From the NCBI RefSeq assembly GCF_024732245.1, contig NZ_CP093845.1, forward strand, positions 3,408,087 to 3,472,086: a DNA stretch of 64,000 nt, written 5' to 3'. Of the stretch, positions 55,886 to 64,000 are shown in pieces; position 1 is the stretch's first letter, and each line of letters opens with the position of its first letter. The notes under the pieces are model-generated. The model was given only the letters and a program-made list of their open reading frames with translations. It ran no database searches and was not told the origin of the DNA. The translations under genes and the position numbers were made by a program. Source of the stretch: Dietzia sp. B32 (GTDB lineage: Bacteria; Actinomycetota; Actinomycetes; Mycobacteriales; Mycobacteriaceae).

Positions 55886-55942
55886 ACGTATATTCGGGGG
55901 AGGACGGGGTCGCCGCCGACGGTGCGCGTTCCCGACCCGCAC

Positions 55943-55991
55943 CGCACAGCACCACGATTCGCACAGCACCACGATTCAGCACCACGGATTC
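55943..55991 (+). repeat. 17-bp tandem repeat in a leader region
   Basis: CGCACAGCACCACGATT occurs at 55943-55959 and 55960-55976, followed by a shorter variant (AGCACCACGGATTC) to 55991. It lies between the TATATT -10 and the start of the small membrane protein, so it is probably part of its 5' UTR. Confidence 0.8.
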
Positions 55992-56011
55992 GCACGCACC
56001 AGGAGGCACGG

Positions 56012-56224
56012 ATGCTCGTCGCCGCTCTCGGACTGACGATCCTCGGCTTCGGCTTCCTCGTGGCGGCCGTCGCGACCGGTCAGATCGGGTGGGCGTGGGC
56101 GTGCATCGTCGTCGGGGCCCTGGGGCTCGTCCTGCTTGTGGTCGACCTGGTCCGTGGTCGGGCGGACCGCGGCCACGAGCCGCCGGTGACCGCGGAAGAG
56201 GCGGACGCCCGCACCGACGGGTAA
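56012..56224 (+). CDS. Small two-helix membrane protein (Rv2144c-like position)
   Basis: A 70-residue protein with two hydrophobic helices (about 2-21 and 26-45) and a charged C-terminal tail rich in Glu, Asp and Arg. AGGAGG lies six bases before the ATG. It lies between wag31 and ileS, where M. tuberculosis has the small membrane protein Rv2144c; function unknown. Its stop codon overlaps the -10 of the ileS leader. A longer open frame to 55874 lacks a start with a binding site and would translate the leader repeats. Confidence 0.8.
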   Translation: MLVAALGLTILGFGFLVAAVATGQIGWAWACIVVGALGLVLLVVDLVRGRADRGHEPPVTAEEADARTDG

Positions 56225-56227
56225 TAT
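56222..56227 (+). promoter_or_regulatory. -10 element of the ileS leader
   Basis: TAATAT, overlapping the TAA stop of the small membrane protein gene. It places the transcript start near 56234, just ahead of the T-box. Confidence 0.55.
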
Positions 56228-56233
56228 CGGATC

Positions 56234-56460
56234 CTGTCCGGCCGAGAGCCGGATGCGCTGTGATCCGGCCATCACCGGGGAGCGCTCGGAAGAACGGCGG
56301 GCCCCGCGTATCGGGCCCGCTCAGTAGAACCGAACGGGGGAGCCCGTCACAGCCCGACCCACGAGTGGGCGTCGCACGTCGTCGCCAAACGGGGTGGTAC
56401 CGCGGACGGAACGCGCCAGACGCGTTCCGGATCGTCCCCGAGCGCAGGCCTGACGGCCCC
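56234..56460 (+). ncRNA. T-box leader of ileS (tRNA-Ile sensor, translational type)
   Basis: The T-box itself is GGGGTGGTACCGCGG (56391-56405), whose TGGT pairs with the ACCA end of uncharged tRNA. The short Stem I contains GTGATCC with the isoleucine codon ATC at 56263-56265 as specifier, and GGGGAGCGCTCGGAAGAACGG follows, the conserved Actinobacteria-type block. The helix GGAACGCG-CCAGA-CGCGTTCC (56408-56428) comes next. No T-run terminator is present, so control is probably by exposing the ribosome binding site near 56492. Boundaries are approximate. Confidence 0.92.
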
Positions 56461-56506
56461 ACGGATGCGAACTCGTGCGGGCCCCGTACGCGAGGAGTCC
56501 GCCCAG

Positions 56507-59500
56507 ATGAGCACCGAACCCGTAGCGACCGAGCGCGCCGACGGCGAGCCCGCTGCCACCGGCAGCGCGTACCCCGTGCTCGACCTCGCCGGGGGCACCA
56601 CGTCCCAGACGCCGTCGTTCCCCGCCCTCGAGGAGACGGTCCTCCAGCGCTGGGACGAACGCGACACGTTCCGCCGGTCCATCCGCAACCGCGCAGACGC
56701 GCAGGAGTACGTCTTCTACGACGGGCCCCCGTTCGCCAACGGCCTGCCCCACTACGGCCACCTGCTCACCGGGTACGTCAAGGACGTCGTCCCGCGCTAC
56801 CGCACGATGCGTGGCTACAAGGTGGAGCGCCGCTTCGGCTGGGACTGCCACGGACTGCCCGCCGAGCTCGAGGCCGAGAAGCAGCTCGGCATCACCGAGA
56901 AGTCCCAGATCCTCGACATGGGTCTGGCGGAGTTCAACAACGCCTGCGAGAAGTCGGTTCTGCAGTACACCGACGAGTGGGAGAAGTACGTCCACCGTCA
57001 GGCCCGCTGGGTGGACTTCGAGAACGACTACAAGACGCTCGACATCGACTTCACCGAGTCCGTGTTGTGGGCCTTCAAGCGGTTGTACGACAAGGGCCTG
57101 ATCTACAAGGGCTTCCGCGTGCTCCCGTACTCGTGGTACGAGCAGACCCCGCTGTCCAACCAGGAGACCCGCCTGGACGACGCCTACAAGATGCGGCAGG
57201 ACCCGGCCGTCACCGTGGGGCTGCCGCTGGAGGCCCCGCAGGACAGCCCGTTCCACGGCGCCGAGGCGCTGGTGTGGACCACCACGCCCTGGACCCTCCC
57301 GTCCAACCTCGCCGCCGCCGTGCATCCCGAGATCGACTACTCGGTGGTCCGGGTCAACTCCGGAGAGTTCGCCGGCCGACTGTTCGTCCTGGCCGAGGCC
57401 CGCCGCGGCGTGTACGCCGCCGAGTTCGGCGACGACGCGGAGGTCGTGACCACCGTCAAGGGCTCCGAGCTGGTGGGACTGCGCTACACCCCGCCGTTCG
57501 ACTTCTTCGCCGGGCACGCCGGCGCCCACGTGGTGCTCTCGGCCGACTACGTCACCACCGAGTCGGGTACCGGCGTCGTGCACCTCGCACCCGCCTTCGG
57601 TGAGGAGGACAAGGACGCCTGCGACGCCGCCGGGATCGAGCTCGTCATCCCCGTGGGCCCGGACGGCAAGTTCACCTACGAGGTCCCGCCGTACGCCGGC
57701 CAGCTCGTCTTTGACGCCAACGCGCCGATCTCCCGCGACCTGCGGGCCGACGGCCGGCTGATCCGCCACGAGACCATCGAGCACTCCTACCCGCACTCGT
57801 GGCGTTCCGGGCAGCCGCTCATCTACATGGCGTTGCCGGCGTGGTTCGTCAAGGTCACCGCGTTCCGGGACCGCATGGTCGAGCTCAACCGCGAGCACAT
57901 CACCTGGATGCCGGAGCACGTCCGCGACGGGCAGTTCGGCAAGTGGCTCGAGGGCGCCCGCGACTGGAACATCAACCGCAACCGCTACTGGGGGGCGCCG
58001 ATCCCGGTGTGGGAGTCCGACGACCCCGCCTACCCGCGCGTCGACGTCTACGGGTCCCTCGACGAGCTGGAGGCCGACTTCGGCGTCCGGCCCACCGACC
58101 TGCACCGCCCGTACATCGACGAGTTGACCCGACCCAACCCCGACGACCCGACCGGCAAGTCCACGATGCGCCGCATCCCGGACGTGTTCGACTGCTGGTT
58201 CGAGTCCGGCTCGATGCCGTTCGCCCAGGTCCACTACCCCTTCGAGAACAAGGAGTGGTTCGAGACCCACAACCCGGGCGACTTCATCGTCGAGTACAAC
58301 GGCCAGACCCGCGGCTGGTTCTACACGCTGCACGTGCTGGCGACCGCGCTGTTCGACCGCCCGGCGTTCACGCACGTCGCCGCCCACGGGATCGTCCTGG
58401 GCAACGACGGCCTCAAGATGAGCAAGTCCAAGGGCAACTACCCGGACGTCAACGAGGTCTTCTCCCGCGACGGCTCGGACGCCATGCGCTGGTTCCTCAT
58501 GAGCTCGCCGATCCTGCGGGGCGGCAACCTCGTGGTGACCGAGCAGGGCATCCGCGAGGGCGTCCGCCAGGCCATGCTGCCGCTGTGGAACACCTACAGC
58601 TTCTTCCAGCTGTACGCCGCCCGGCGGGCCACCTGGCGCACGGACTCCCCGCACGTACTGGACCGCTACATCCTGTCCCGTCTGGCCTCGACCCGCGACG
58701 CCATGACCGACGCACTGGACGCCACCGACATCGCCGCGGCCTGCGACGAGCTGCGCCTGTTCGCGGACGCCCTGACCAACTGGTACGTCCGCCGGTCGCG
58801 CTCGCGCTTCTGGGCCGGCGAGGACAGTGGCCAGGATTCCCGCGACGCCTTCGACACCCTCTACACGGTGCTCGAGACCACCATGCGCCTCGCGGCCCCG
58901 CTGCTGCCGCTGATGAGCGAGGTCGTGTGGACCGGCCTCACCGGCGAGGAGTCGGTGCACCTGGTGGACTGGCCGACCGCCGACGAACTGCCGGGGGATG
59001 AGGGCCTGGTCGAGGCGATGGAGGCGGTGCGCGACGTGTGCTCGACCGTGTCCTCGATCCGCAAGGCCAAGCACCTGCGCGTGCGCCTGCCGCTCAACTC
59101 GCTCACCGTCGCGATGCCCGACGCCGGGCGGCTCCAGCCGTTCACCGGGCTCATCGCCGACGAGGTCAATGTGCGCGAGGTGCGCCTCACCAGTGACGTG
59201 GCCGCCCACGGCCGGATGGAGCTGGCGGTCAACGCGCGCGCCGCCGGGCCGCGGCTGGGCAAGCAGGTCCAGGCCTGCATCAAGGCCGCGAAGTCCGGCG
59301 ACTGGACCGAGACCGACGGTGTCGTGGTCGCCGGCGGCGTGGAGCTCCAGGAGGGTGAGTACGAGCACCGGCTCGTGGCCGCCGATCCCGAGTCCACGGC
59401 GGCGCTGCCCGGCGGTGCCGGTCTGGTCGTGCTCGACCTGACGGTCACGGAGGAGCTCGAGGCCGAGGGCTGGGCCAAGGACCGGATCCGGGAGATCCAG

Positions 59501-59716
59501 GAGGCCCGCCGCGGCGCCGGGTTCGACATCTCCGACCGCATCCGGGTGCGCATGGAGGTACCGGCCGCCCGCCGCGAGTGGGCGGACCGTCACGCGCAGC
59601 TCATCGCCGGCGAGGTGCTGGCCACCGATTTCGCGGTGGTCGACGCGTTGGACCCGGCTGACGGGACCCCGGCCGAACTAGCCGAGGGCGTCCGGATGAC
59701 GCTGGCTCGGGTCTGA
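56507..59716 (+). CDS. ileS: Isoleucyl-tRNA synthetase
   Basis: A 1069-residue class I synthetase that charges tRNA-Ile. The HIGH-type motif is HYGH (82-85) in [11 protein letters not shown], and KMSKS lies at 637-641. The CP1 editing domain ([12 protein letters not shown] region near 260-280) and a long C-terminal anticodon-binding part are present. Length and the HYGH form fit the eukaryote-like IleRS2 type of Actinobacteria, generally less sensitive to mupirocin; this is inference from family knowledge. The ATG at 56507 has GAGGAG upstream. Expression is controlled by the T-box; dinB follows after 13 bases. Confidence 0.97.
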   Translation: MSTEPVATERADGEPAATGSAYPVLDLAGGTTSQTPSFPALEETVLQRWDERDTFRRSIRNRADAQEYVFYDGPPFANGLPHYGHLLTGYVKDVVPRYRTMRGYKVERRFGWDCHGLPAELEAEKQLGITEKSQILDMGLAEFNNACEKSVLQYTDEWEKYVHRQARWVDFENDYKTLDIDFTESVLWAFKRLYDKGLIYKGFRVLPYSWYEQTPLSNQETRLDDAYKMRQDPAVTVGLPLEAPQDSPFHGAEALVWTTTPWTLPSNLAAAVHPEIDYSVVRVNSGEFAGRLFVLAEARRGVYAAEFGDDAEVVTTVKGSELVGLRYTPPFDFFAGHAGAHVVLSADYVTTESGTGVVHLAPAFGEEDKDACDAAGIELVIPVGPDGKFTYEVPPYAGQLVFDANAPISRDLRADGRLIRHETIEHSYPHSWRSGQPLIYMALPAWFVKVTAFRDRMVELNREHITWMPEHVRDGQFGKWLEGARDWNINRNRYWGAPIPVWESDDPAYPRVDVYGSLDELEADFGVRPTDLHRPYIDELTRPNPDDPTGKSTMRRIPDVFDCWFESGSMPFAQVHYPFENKEWFETHNPGDFIVEYNGQTRGWFYTLHVLATALFDRPAFTHVAAHGIVLGNDGLKMSKSKGNYPDVNEVFSRDGSDAMRWFLMSSPILRGGNLVVTEQGIREGVRQAMLPLWNTYSFFQLYAARRATWRTDSPHVLDRYILSRLASTRDAMTDALDATDIAAACDELRLFADALTNWYVRRSRSRFWAGEDSGQDSRDAFDTLYTVLETTMRLAAPLLPLMSEVVWTGLTGEESVHLVDWPTADELPGDEGLVEAMEAVRDVCSTVSSIRKAKHLRVRLPLNSLTVAMPDAGRLQPFTGLIADEVNVREVRLTSDVAAHGRMELAVNARAAGPRLGKQVQACIKAAKSGDWTETDGVVVAGGVELQEGEYEHRLVAADPESTAALPGGAGLVVLDLTVTEELEAEGWAKDRIREIQEARRGAGFDISDRIRVRMEVPAARREWADRHAQLIAGEVLATDFAVVDALDPADGTPAELAEGVRMTLARV

Positions 59717-59729
59717 CCGGCGGCTCGTC

Positions 59730-61187
59730 ATGAGTGGCGGGCAGGACCGGTGGGTCCTGCACGTGGACATGGACGCGTTCTTCGCGTCCTGTGAGCAGTT
59801 GACCCGGCCGACCCTGCGGGGTCGGCCGGTGCTCGTCGGCGGGCAGGGTGGCCGCGGCGTGGTGGCGGGCTGTTCGTACGAGGCACGGGCCTTCGGGGCG
59901 CGGTCGGCGATGCCGTCGCACCAGGCCCGCCGGCTCGTGGGCCCCTCGGCGGTGTTCGTCTCCCCGCGGATGCCGGTCTACCGGGCACTGAGCCGCCGGG
60001 TGTTCGAGGTGTTCGCCGAGCACGCGCCGGTCGTGGAGCAGATCTCCGTGGACGAGGCGTTCCTCGAGCCGCCCGAACTGCGCGGTGCGGATGTCGAGCG
60101 GACGCGGCGGTGGGCCCACGAGTTGCGGGCCGCGATCCGCGAGGCCACCGGGCTACCCGCCTCGGTGGGGGCGGGCGCGGGGAAGCAGTACGCCAAGATC
60201 GCGTCGGAGTTGGCCAAGCCCGACGGGGTGGCGGTGGTGCCGCGTCGCGATCACGCCGAGGTGCTGTATCCGCTGCCCGTCCGGAGCCTGTGGGGTGTGG
60301 GCCCGGTGGCGGGGGAGCGGTTGTCCCAGTTCGGTGTGGCCACGATCGGGGACCTCGCGGAGATGGACGACGACGACGTGGCCCACGCGCTCGGCAGGTC
60401 CGTGGGCCCGGCGATCGCCCGGATCGCCCGCGGGTACGACGACCGTCCGGTCCACGAGCGCGCCGAGGCCAAGCAGATCAGTGCGGAGAGCACGTTCGCC
60501 GCCGATCTCACCACTCCGGGCCAGGTCACGGCAGCGGTGCGCCGGGCGGCGGAGGCCGCGCACCGCCGACTCCTGTCCGACGGCCGCGCGGCGCGCACGG
60601 TGACGGTCAAGGTCAAGCGGTCGGATTTCACCTCGATCACCCGCTCGTACACCCTGCCGCAGGGCACCACGTCACTGGAGACGATCGTCGCGGTCGCCCG
60701 ATCGCTGGCACCGGACCCGGTGGAGTTCGGGGCGATTCGGTTGCTGGGCGTGGGGGTGTCGGGCCTCACCGACTTCTACCAGGACGCGCTCTTCGAGCAG
60801 GAGTTCGTCCCCGGGGACCGGACGGGGCCGGGTGACGACGACGAGGACCTGCCCGACATCGTGGGAGTGGGCACCACGGTCACCACCGATGGATCAGACG
60901 TGGCCGACCCCGGGTCGGGGCCAGCGGGCGACGGGGCGTCCGCGGGGCGGGAGGCCGCGGAACTCCCGGCGATCGGGGCGTGGCGGCAGGCCGGGCACCA
61001 GAGTTTCGAGACGGGCGCGGACGTGCGACACCCGGAGTTCGGGCACGGCTGGGTGCAGGGGTCGGGTCACGGCCGGGTGTCGGTGCGGTTCGAGACGGCG
61101 GCGACGGGTCCGGGCCGGATGCGCACGTTCGCCGAGGACGACCCGGACCTCGAACCCGCGGACCCCCTGGACTCCCTGGGCTGGTAG
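59730..61187 (+). CDS. dinB: Y-family DNA polymerase IV (DinB1-like)
   Basis: A 485-residue translesion polymerase. Catalytic carboxylates are in [13 protein letters not shown] (Asp13, with Asp15 in the motif) and SVDEAFLE (Asp108, Glu109). The little-finger domain ends with QDALFEQEF, a likely beta-clamp-binding motif. After an acidic Gly/Asp linker a C-terminal module ([28 protein letters not shown]) closes the protein, as in M. tuberculosis DinX (Rv1537). It is translated behind ileS in one operon, an order conserved in mycobacteria. No LexA box was seen upstream. Confidence 0.93.
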   Translation: MSGGQDRWVLHVDMDAFFASCEQLTRPTLRGRPVLVGGQGGRGVVAGCSYEARAFGARSAMPSHQARRLVGPSAVFVSPRMPVYRALSRRVFEVFAEHAPVVEQISVDEAFLEPPELRGADVERTRRWAHELRAAIREATGLPASVGAGAGKQYAKIASELAKPDGVAVVPRRDHAEVLYPLPVRSLWGVGPVAGERLSQFGVATIGDLAEMDDDDVAHALGRSVGPAIARIARGYDDRPVHERAEAKQISAESTFAADLTTPGQVTAAVRRAAEAAHRRLLSDGRAARTVTVKVKRSDFTSITRSYTLPQGTTSLETIVAVARSLAPDPVEFGAIRLLGVGVSGLTDFYQDALFEQEFVPGDRTGPGDDDEDLPDIVGVGTTVTTDGSDVADPGSGPAGDGASAGREAAELPAIGAWRQAGHQSFETGADVRHPEFGHGWVQGSGHGRVSVRFETAATGPGRMRTFAEDDPDLEPADPLDSLGW

Positions 61188-61316
61188 TTCGCCGACCATC
61201 CCCCGGGACGTACGCGCCCGGATCGGTCCATTCCGGCAGCGCACCCGGGCGGTTCGTGGGCGAAGAGGGCGCGCAGGCCGAAGGGGGCGCGGCGCCTAAG
61301 GGGTTGCGCAGGCCGC

Positions 61317-62387
61317 TCAGCTGTAGAGGTGGTAGCGCGCCCACCGTCGACGCACCTCTGCGGCCGCACCGTCACCGCCGTCACCGCCGTCGCCATTGTC
61401 ACCGCCGGCACCGTTTGCAGCGTCCGCGGTGGACAGGAGCGCCGCGAGCAGGACCCTGGCCTGCCCGGACCGCAGGTACCCGCAGCTCAGCACGCCGCGG
61501 GTCGCGAGCTCGGCGCCACCGCCCCGCCCACCGTAGGTCGAGCTCGCCTCGCCCCGCGGCACCCGGGTGGACGCGACCACCACGAGGTCCGGTCGGTCGT
61601 CGGCGAGGCGGGCGACCGCGTCGGCGACGAGCGGTGGCAGGTTTCCGGATCCCGAGCCCTCGAGCACCAGTCCGCGCGCGCCGGCCTCGACACAGGCGAG
61701 CAGTGCGACCGCGTCCGCGCCGGGCGGGCAGGCGACCACGTCGACCCGGGTGTCGGCGAACCGGGCCCGGGCGGGCAGGGTGGGGCGTTCGAGTTCCGGG
61801 GGCAGGTCCTCGACCGGGTGCTCGGGTGAGTTGCGGGCGAAGGCGACGGGGTCGGTCGTGTGCCACTTGCGCACGCCGCGGGCCTGGAGGATCGCCCGGC
61901 CCAGCACCACGAGCACCCCCAGGCCGCCGGAGACGGGGTCCGCCGCCAGGAGCACGGCGTCCAGCAGATTGGCGGGCCCGTCGGCCTCGGGGTGGTCGGC
62001 GGGGAGCTGCGCCCCGGTGATCGCCACGGGCCGCGGGTCGTCGTGGTGCAGATCGAGCGCGATCGCGGTCTCCTCGAGGGTGTCGGTCCCGTGGGTCACC
62101 ACGACCCCGGACACCCCGGGATCGGACAACACGTCGGCCACCGCGTCGACGAGCAGGTCCCACTCGGCGGGGCCGAAGGTGGAGGAGTCGGCGTCGAGAA
62201 CCGTCCGCGCGCTCACCCGGATCTCCTCCGGTAACACCGCGCGGAGGCCGTCGAGCATGGCGTGCGTCGCGGGGTCGGAATCGCCGGCCAGGACCGCCCC
62301 CTCGGGCGTCGTCGAGGCGGTGATCGTGCCCCCGGTGGTGCAGATCACGATGTGGGGGGTATCGGTGCTGGTCTCGGCGTTGGTCAC
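61317..62387 (-). CDS. ansA: L-asparaginase
   Basis: A 356-residue cytoplasmic-type asparaginase (no signal peptide). The first catalytic threonine lies in CTTGGTIT (about 21) and the second in VVTHGTDTLEETAIALDL. The late SSTYGGRGGG segment fits the subunit interface. A Gly/Asp-rich stretch (GGDNGDGGDGGDG) before the C-terminus is low complexity and probably a slippage product. The GTG at 62387 has a consensus promoter whose -10 ends seven bases upstream, implying leaderless mRNA. The gene is convergent with dinB and matches the ileS-dinX-ansA order of M. tuberculosis. Confidence 0.93.
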   Translation of the reverse strand: MTNAETSTDTPHIVICTTGGTITASTTPEGAVLAGDSDPATHAMLDGLRAVLPEEIRVSARTVLDADSSTFGPAEWDLLVDAVADVLSDPGVSGVVVTHGTDTLEETAIALDLHHDDPRPVAITGAQLPADHPEADGPANLLDAVLLAADPVSGGLGVLVVLGRAILQARGVRKWHTTDPVAFARNSPEHPVEDLPPELERPTLPARARFADTRVDVVACPPGADAVALLACVEAGARGLVLEGSGSGNLPPLVADAVARLADDRPDLVVVASTRVPRGEASSTYGGRGGGAELATRGVLSCGYLRSGQARVLLAALLSTADAANGAGGDNGDGGDGGDGAAAEVRRRWARYHLYS

Positions 62388-62394
62388 CCGGTCC

Positions 62395-62423
62395 ACAGTG
62401 CTGGGCTGACGGCCCGTCGTCAA
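62395..62423 (-). promoter_or_regulatory. Leaderless promoter of ansA
   Basis: On the minus strand: TTGACG (62423-62418), a 17-base spacer, CACTGT (62400-62395), seven bases, then GTG. It is the closest match to a canonical -35/-10 pair seen in the window. Confidence 0.7.
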
Positions 62424-62550
62424 CCATCCCGGCCGCCGACGATGGAACAATGGCGCATCAGTGTTCGTTGGGCCGGTGACCCGGCCCGCCAGCCATGACC
62501 AGCTCGGTACCGCATGCCCGGTGCCGAACATCTCGACGAAAGGACCCCGT

Positions 62551-63042
62551 GTGAGCCTTCGACGCACCATCGCCGCCGTCTCCCTGTCCGCCTTCGCCCT
62601 GGGCGGCCTCGCCGCCTGTGGAGGCGGGGAGGACGGCGGGCGTGAGACCGCCCCCGCGCCCACCACGAGCGCGCAGGAGACCGCCATCCCCACCGCCGAG
62701 GAGCTGACCCAGCTGCTCGCCCGGGCGTCCGACCCGGCGGTCCCGGTCGAGGAGAAGGTCAACCTGGTCGAGGGCGGTGCGGAGGCGCCCGAGATCTTCG
62801 ACCAGATCGCCGCCCTCAAGGCCGAGCAGGGGGCCGACGTGACGATCACGGGCGCGGCGGAGGGAGACATCCCCGGAACGCTCATCGCCAACGCGGTGAT
62901 CGCCCAGCCCGGCCAGGAGAACATCAACGTCCAGGCCCAGTTCATCGACCAGGGCGGTCAGTGGCAGCTGCAGAAGGCGTTCGCCTGCGCGCTCATCACC
63001 AACGCCGGTCTGGAGCCGCCGGCCACCTGCGCCGGCGTCTGA
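62551..63042 (+). CDS. Mtb12-like secreted lipoprotein
   Basis: A 163-residue exported lipoprotein. The signal ends in the lipobox LAAC (Cys about 24), followed by a Gly/Asp/Glu-rich linker. The mature domain (TAEELTQLLARASDPAVPVEEKVNLVEGG, then FIDQGGQWQL and a Cys pair at the end) matches the low-molecular-weight antigen MTB12 (CFP2) family of Mycobacteriales; function unknown. The GTG at 62551 has AAAGGA about seven bases upstream; the frame is open further back to 62461 without a binding site. It is convergent with the partial lipoprotein gene. Confidence 0.8.
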   Translation: MSLRRTIAAVSLSAFALGGLAACGGGEDGGRETAPAPTTSAQETAIPTAEELTQLLARASDPAVPVEEKVNLVEGGAEAPEIFDQIAALKAEQGADVTITGAAEGDIPGTLIANAVIAQPGQENINVQAQFIDQGGQWQLQKAFACALITNAGLEPPATCAGV

Positions 63043-63070
63043 TCGCGGATCGCACCGGACTGCTCGCGAG

Positions 63071-64000
63071 TCAGTCCACGCTGCGGAACTGCAGCACCGA
63101 GTCCTCGTCGTAGGTCGTCCGTCGTCCCGAGTCGGGATCGACGTAGACGGCCCGCGTCGAGGACTCGGTCGTTCCGTCCACGGGTAACGCGGCCCGCAGA
63201 TCCACCGTGAGCTCGCCCGAGCCGTCGACCTCGTAGGACTCCACATCGAGGGTCACGCCGGGCCCGCCGTCAGAGGCGGGCGCGGCCAGGGTGGCGGCCG
63301 GGTCGGGGGCGGTGGTCGTCGACCGGACCGTGGCCACGTCGCCCTCGAGCCCGACCAGTTCGTAGGTGACGACCCGCGTCGGGGCCACCGCGTCGTCGAC
63401 CTGTCGGGTGACGGTCCAGCGGGCGCCGACGCCGATCGCCTCGGTGGGGAACGCCACCGTCGCGTCCGACACCGCGTTGGCGGTGATCTCCACGCCGGCG
63501 CGTGCGGCATCGGTGGCCGCCGACGGCGCGGCCAGCGACAGCTCCCGGACCACGCCGTCGGCGCTGCGGTTCCAGGTGACGGTGAAACCGGGAGCGGTGG
63601 CGAACTGGGCGTTGCGGAGTTCGTCGACGGAGGTGAACTCCCGCGCGGTGACGGTGGCCCGCTGCGCGCCGTCGACGTCGGGCTCCGACCGCCCCTCGAC
63701 GGTGAGCGTCTGCGCGGGGGTGTCGTCGGAGCGCGGCTCCGCCCCCGGAACCTCGGTCCGCGAGGTGGCGGACCGGGTGACGGCCACGACCGCCGGCTCC
63801 CGGGAGGGGGCGTACGCCAGGACCCGCCGCTCGCCCCCACCGGCGTCGATCAGGTCCACGACCGGGGCGGGGCCGGGATCGACGGTCAACTCCGGCTCGA
63901 GGTCCTGTCCGTCCTGCGCAGATGACGACCCCGGGCCGCTGGCGGCGAGGTCCGCGGCATCGTCCTCGCCGCACGCGGACGCGCCTGCCACCAGCGTCAC
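63071..64000 (-). CDS. Possible lipoprotein, N-terminus cut by window edge
   Basis: At least 309 residues, running off the right edge; a GTG at 64000 may or may not be the true start. The sequence begins inside what looks like a signal peptide end (VAGASACGEDD), so it is probably a lipoprotein with Cys as the first mature residue. A low-complexity Ser/Gly/Asp stretch follows. The rest is Thr/Val/Asp-rich beta sequence ending DSVLQFRSVD, with repeated TVEGRSE/TVTAREF-type strands. I recognise no family with confidence; a DUF6263-type lipoprotein is possible. Confidence 0.6.
   Translation of the reverse strand: MTLVAGASACGEDDAADLAASGPGSSSAQDGQDLEPELTVDPGPAPVVDLIDAGGGERRVLAYAPSREPAVVAVTRSATSRTEVPGAEPRSDDTPAQTLTVEGRSEPDVDGAQRATVTAREFTSVDELRNAQFATAPGFTVTWNRSADGVVRELSLAAPSAATDAARAGVEITANAVSDATVAFPTEAIGVGARWTVTRQVDDAVAPTRVVTYELVGLEGDVATVRSTTTAPDPAATLAAPASDGGPGVTLDVESYEVDGSGELTVDLRAALPVDGTTESSTRAVYVDPDSGRRTTYDEDSVLQFRSVD

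Noticed and set aside
53613-56462. 949-codon minus-strand open frame from sepF to the ileS leader
   Set aside because: It crosses four plus-strand genes, the wag31 terminator and the T-box, and its sequence is simple Gly/Arg/Leu-rich.

Overview
The window is GC-rich, gene-dense actinobacterial chromosome. Its gene order follows Mycobacteriales almost gene for gene. Positions 7029-34676 match the M. tuberculosis order from qcrB-qcrA-qcrC-ctaE and trpD through pimB, fadD15, aroG, pknL and lppM to the DUF3040 gene. Positions 35035-56224 are the division and cell wall (dcw) cluster from mraZ to wag31. Positions 56234-62387 are ileS-dinB-ansA, which lies elsewhere in M. tuberculosis but follows wag31 in corynebacteria. 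The mycolata envelope genes (PimB, MptA, NlpC/P60 hydrolases, PknL), a KstR-type steroid operator and abundant leaderless GTG starts suggest Dietzia or a close relative. That is inference from synteny and composition; no 16S gene is present.

Layout. Positions 1-6918 are the least conserved part: a cut-off gene with 5-residue repeats, a DUF6512 membrane protein, a long-chain acyl-CoA dehydrogenase with a TetR-like palindrome, a DUF3253 protein, a 3-ketosteroid delta1-dehydrogenase under a KstR box, and a PIF1-like helicase fused to an exonuclease-like region and a BRCT domain. Positions 7029-11386 encode the bc1-aa3 respiratory block. Positions 11677-18122 hold trpD, a DEDDh/GIY-YIG nuclease, a small cysteine-rich protein, two NlpC/P60 hydrolases (the first behind a c-di-AMP riboswitch) and pimB. 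Positions 18157-34676 hold fadD15, a five-gene run ending in aroG, pknL with its divergent DNA-binding partner, the idsA2-mptA pair, metF, the GNAT/phytoene-desaturase-like/lppM operon, a small HEPN-like protein and the DUF3040 protein.

The dcw cluster starts with five GTGGGG MraZ boxes in 10-bp register. A long hairpin resembling the mraW RNA motif lies between mraZ and rsmH. From rsmH to murC most genes overlap or nearly touch, so transcription and translation are probably coupled. ftsQ, ftsZ, pgeF, yggS, sepF, yggT and wag31 complete septation and polar growth. A terminator and new promoters follow wag31, then a small membrane protein, a T-box, ileS and dinB. ansA and two lipoprotein genes, the last cut by the window edge, close the window.

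The genes work together in three main ways: respiration (QcrABC-CtaE), envelope construction (precursor synthesis by MurC-G and MraY, septal synthesis by FtsW/PbpB, remodelling by NlpC/P60 enzymes, PIM/LM mannosylation) and its regulation (PknL, MraZ, c-di-AMP). No insertion sequence, prophage, CRISPR array, tRNA or rRNA was seen. The most unusual items are the helicase-exonuclease-BRCT fusion, three unrelated genes each with a three-copy in-frame 15-bp repeat, a second GTGGGG-type cluster upstream of mraZ on the opposite strand, and the uncharacterised small cysteine-rich protein.
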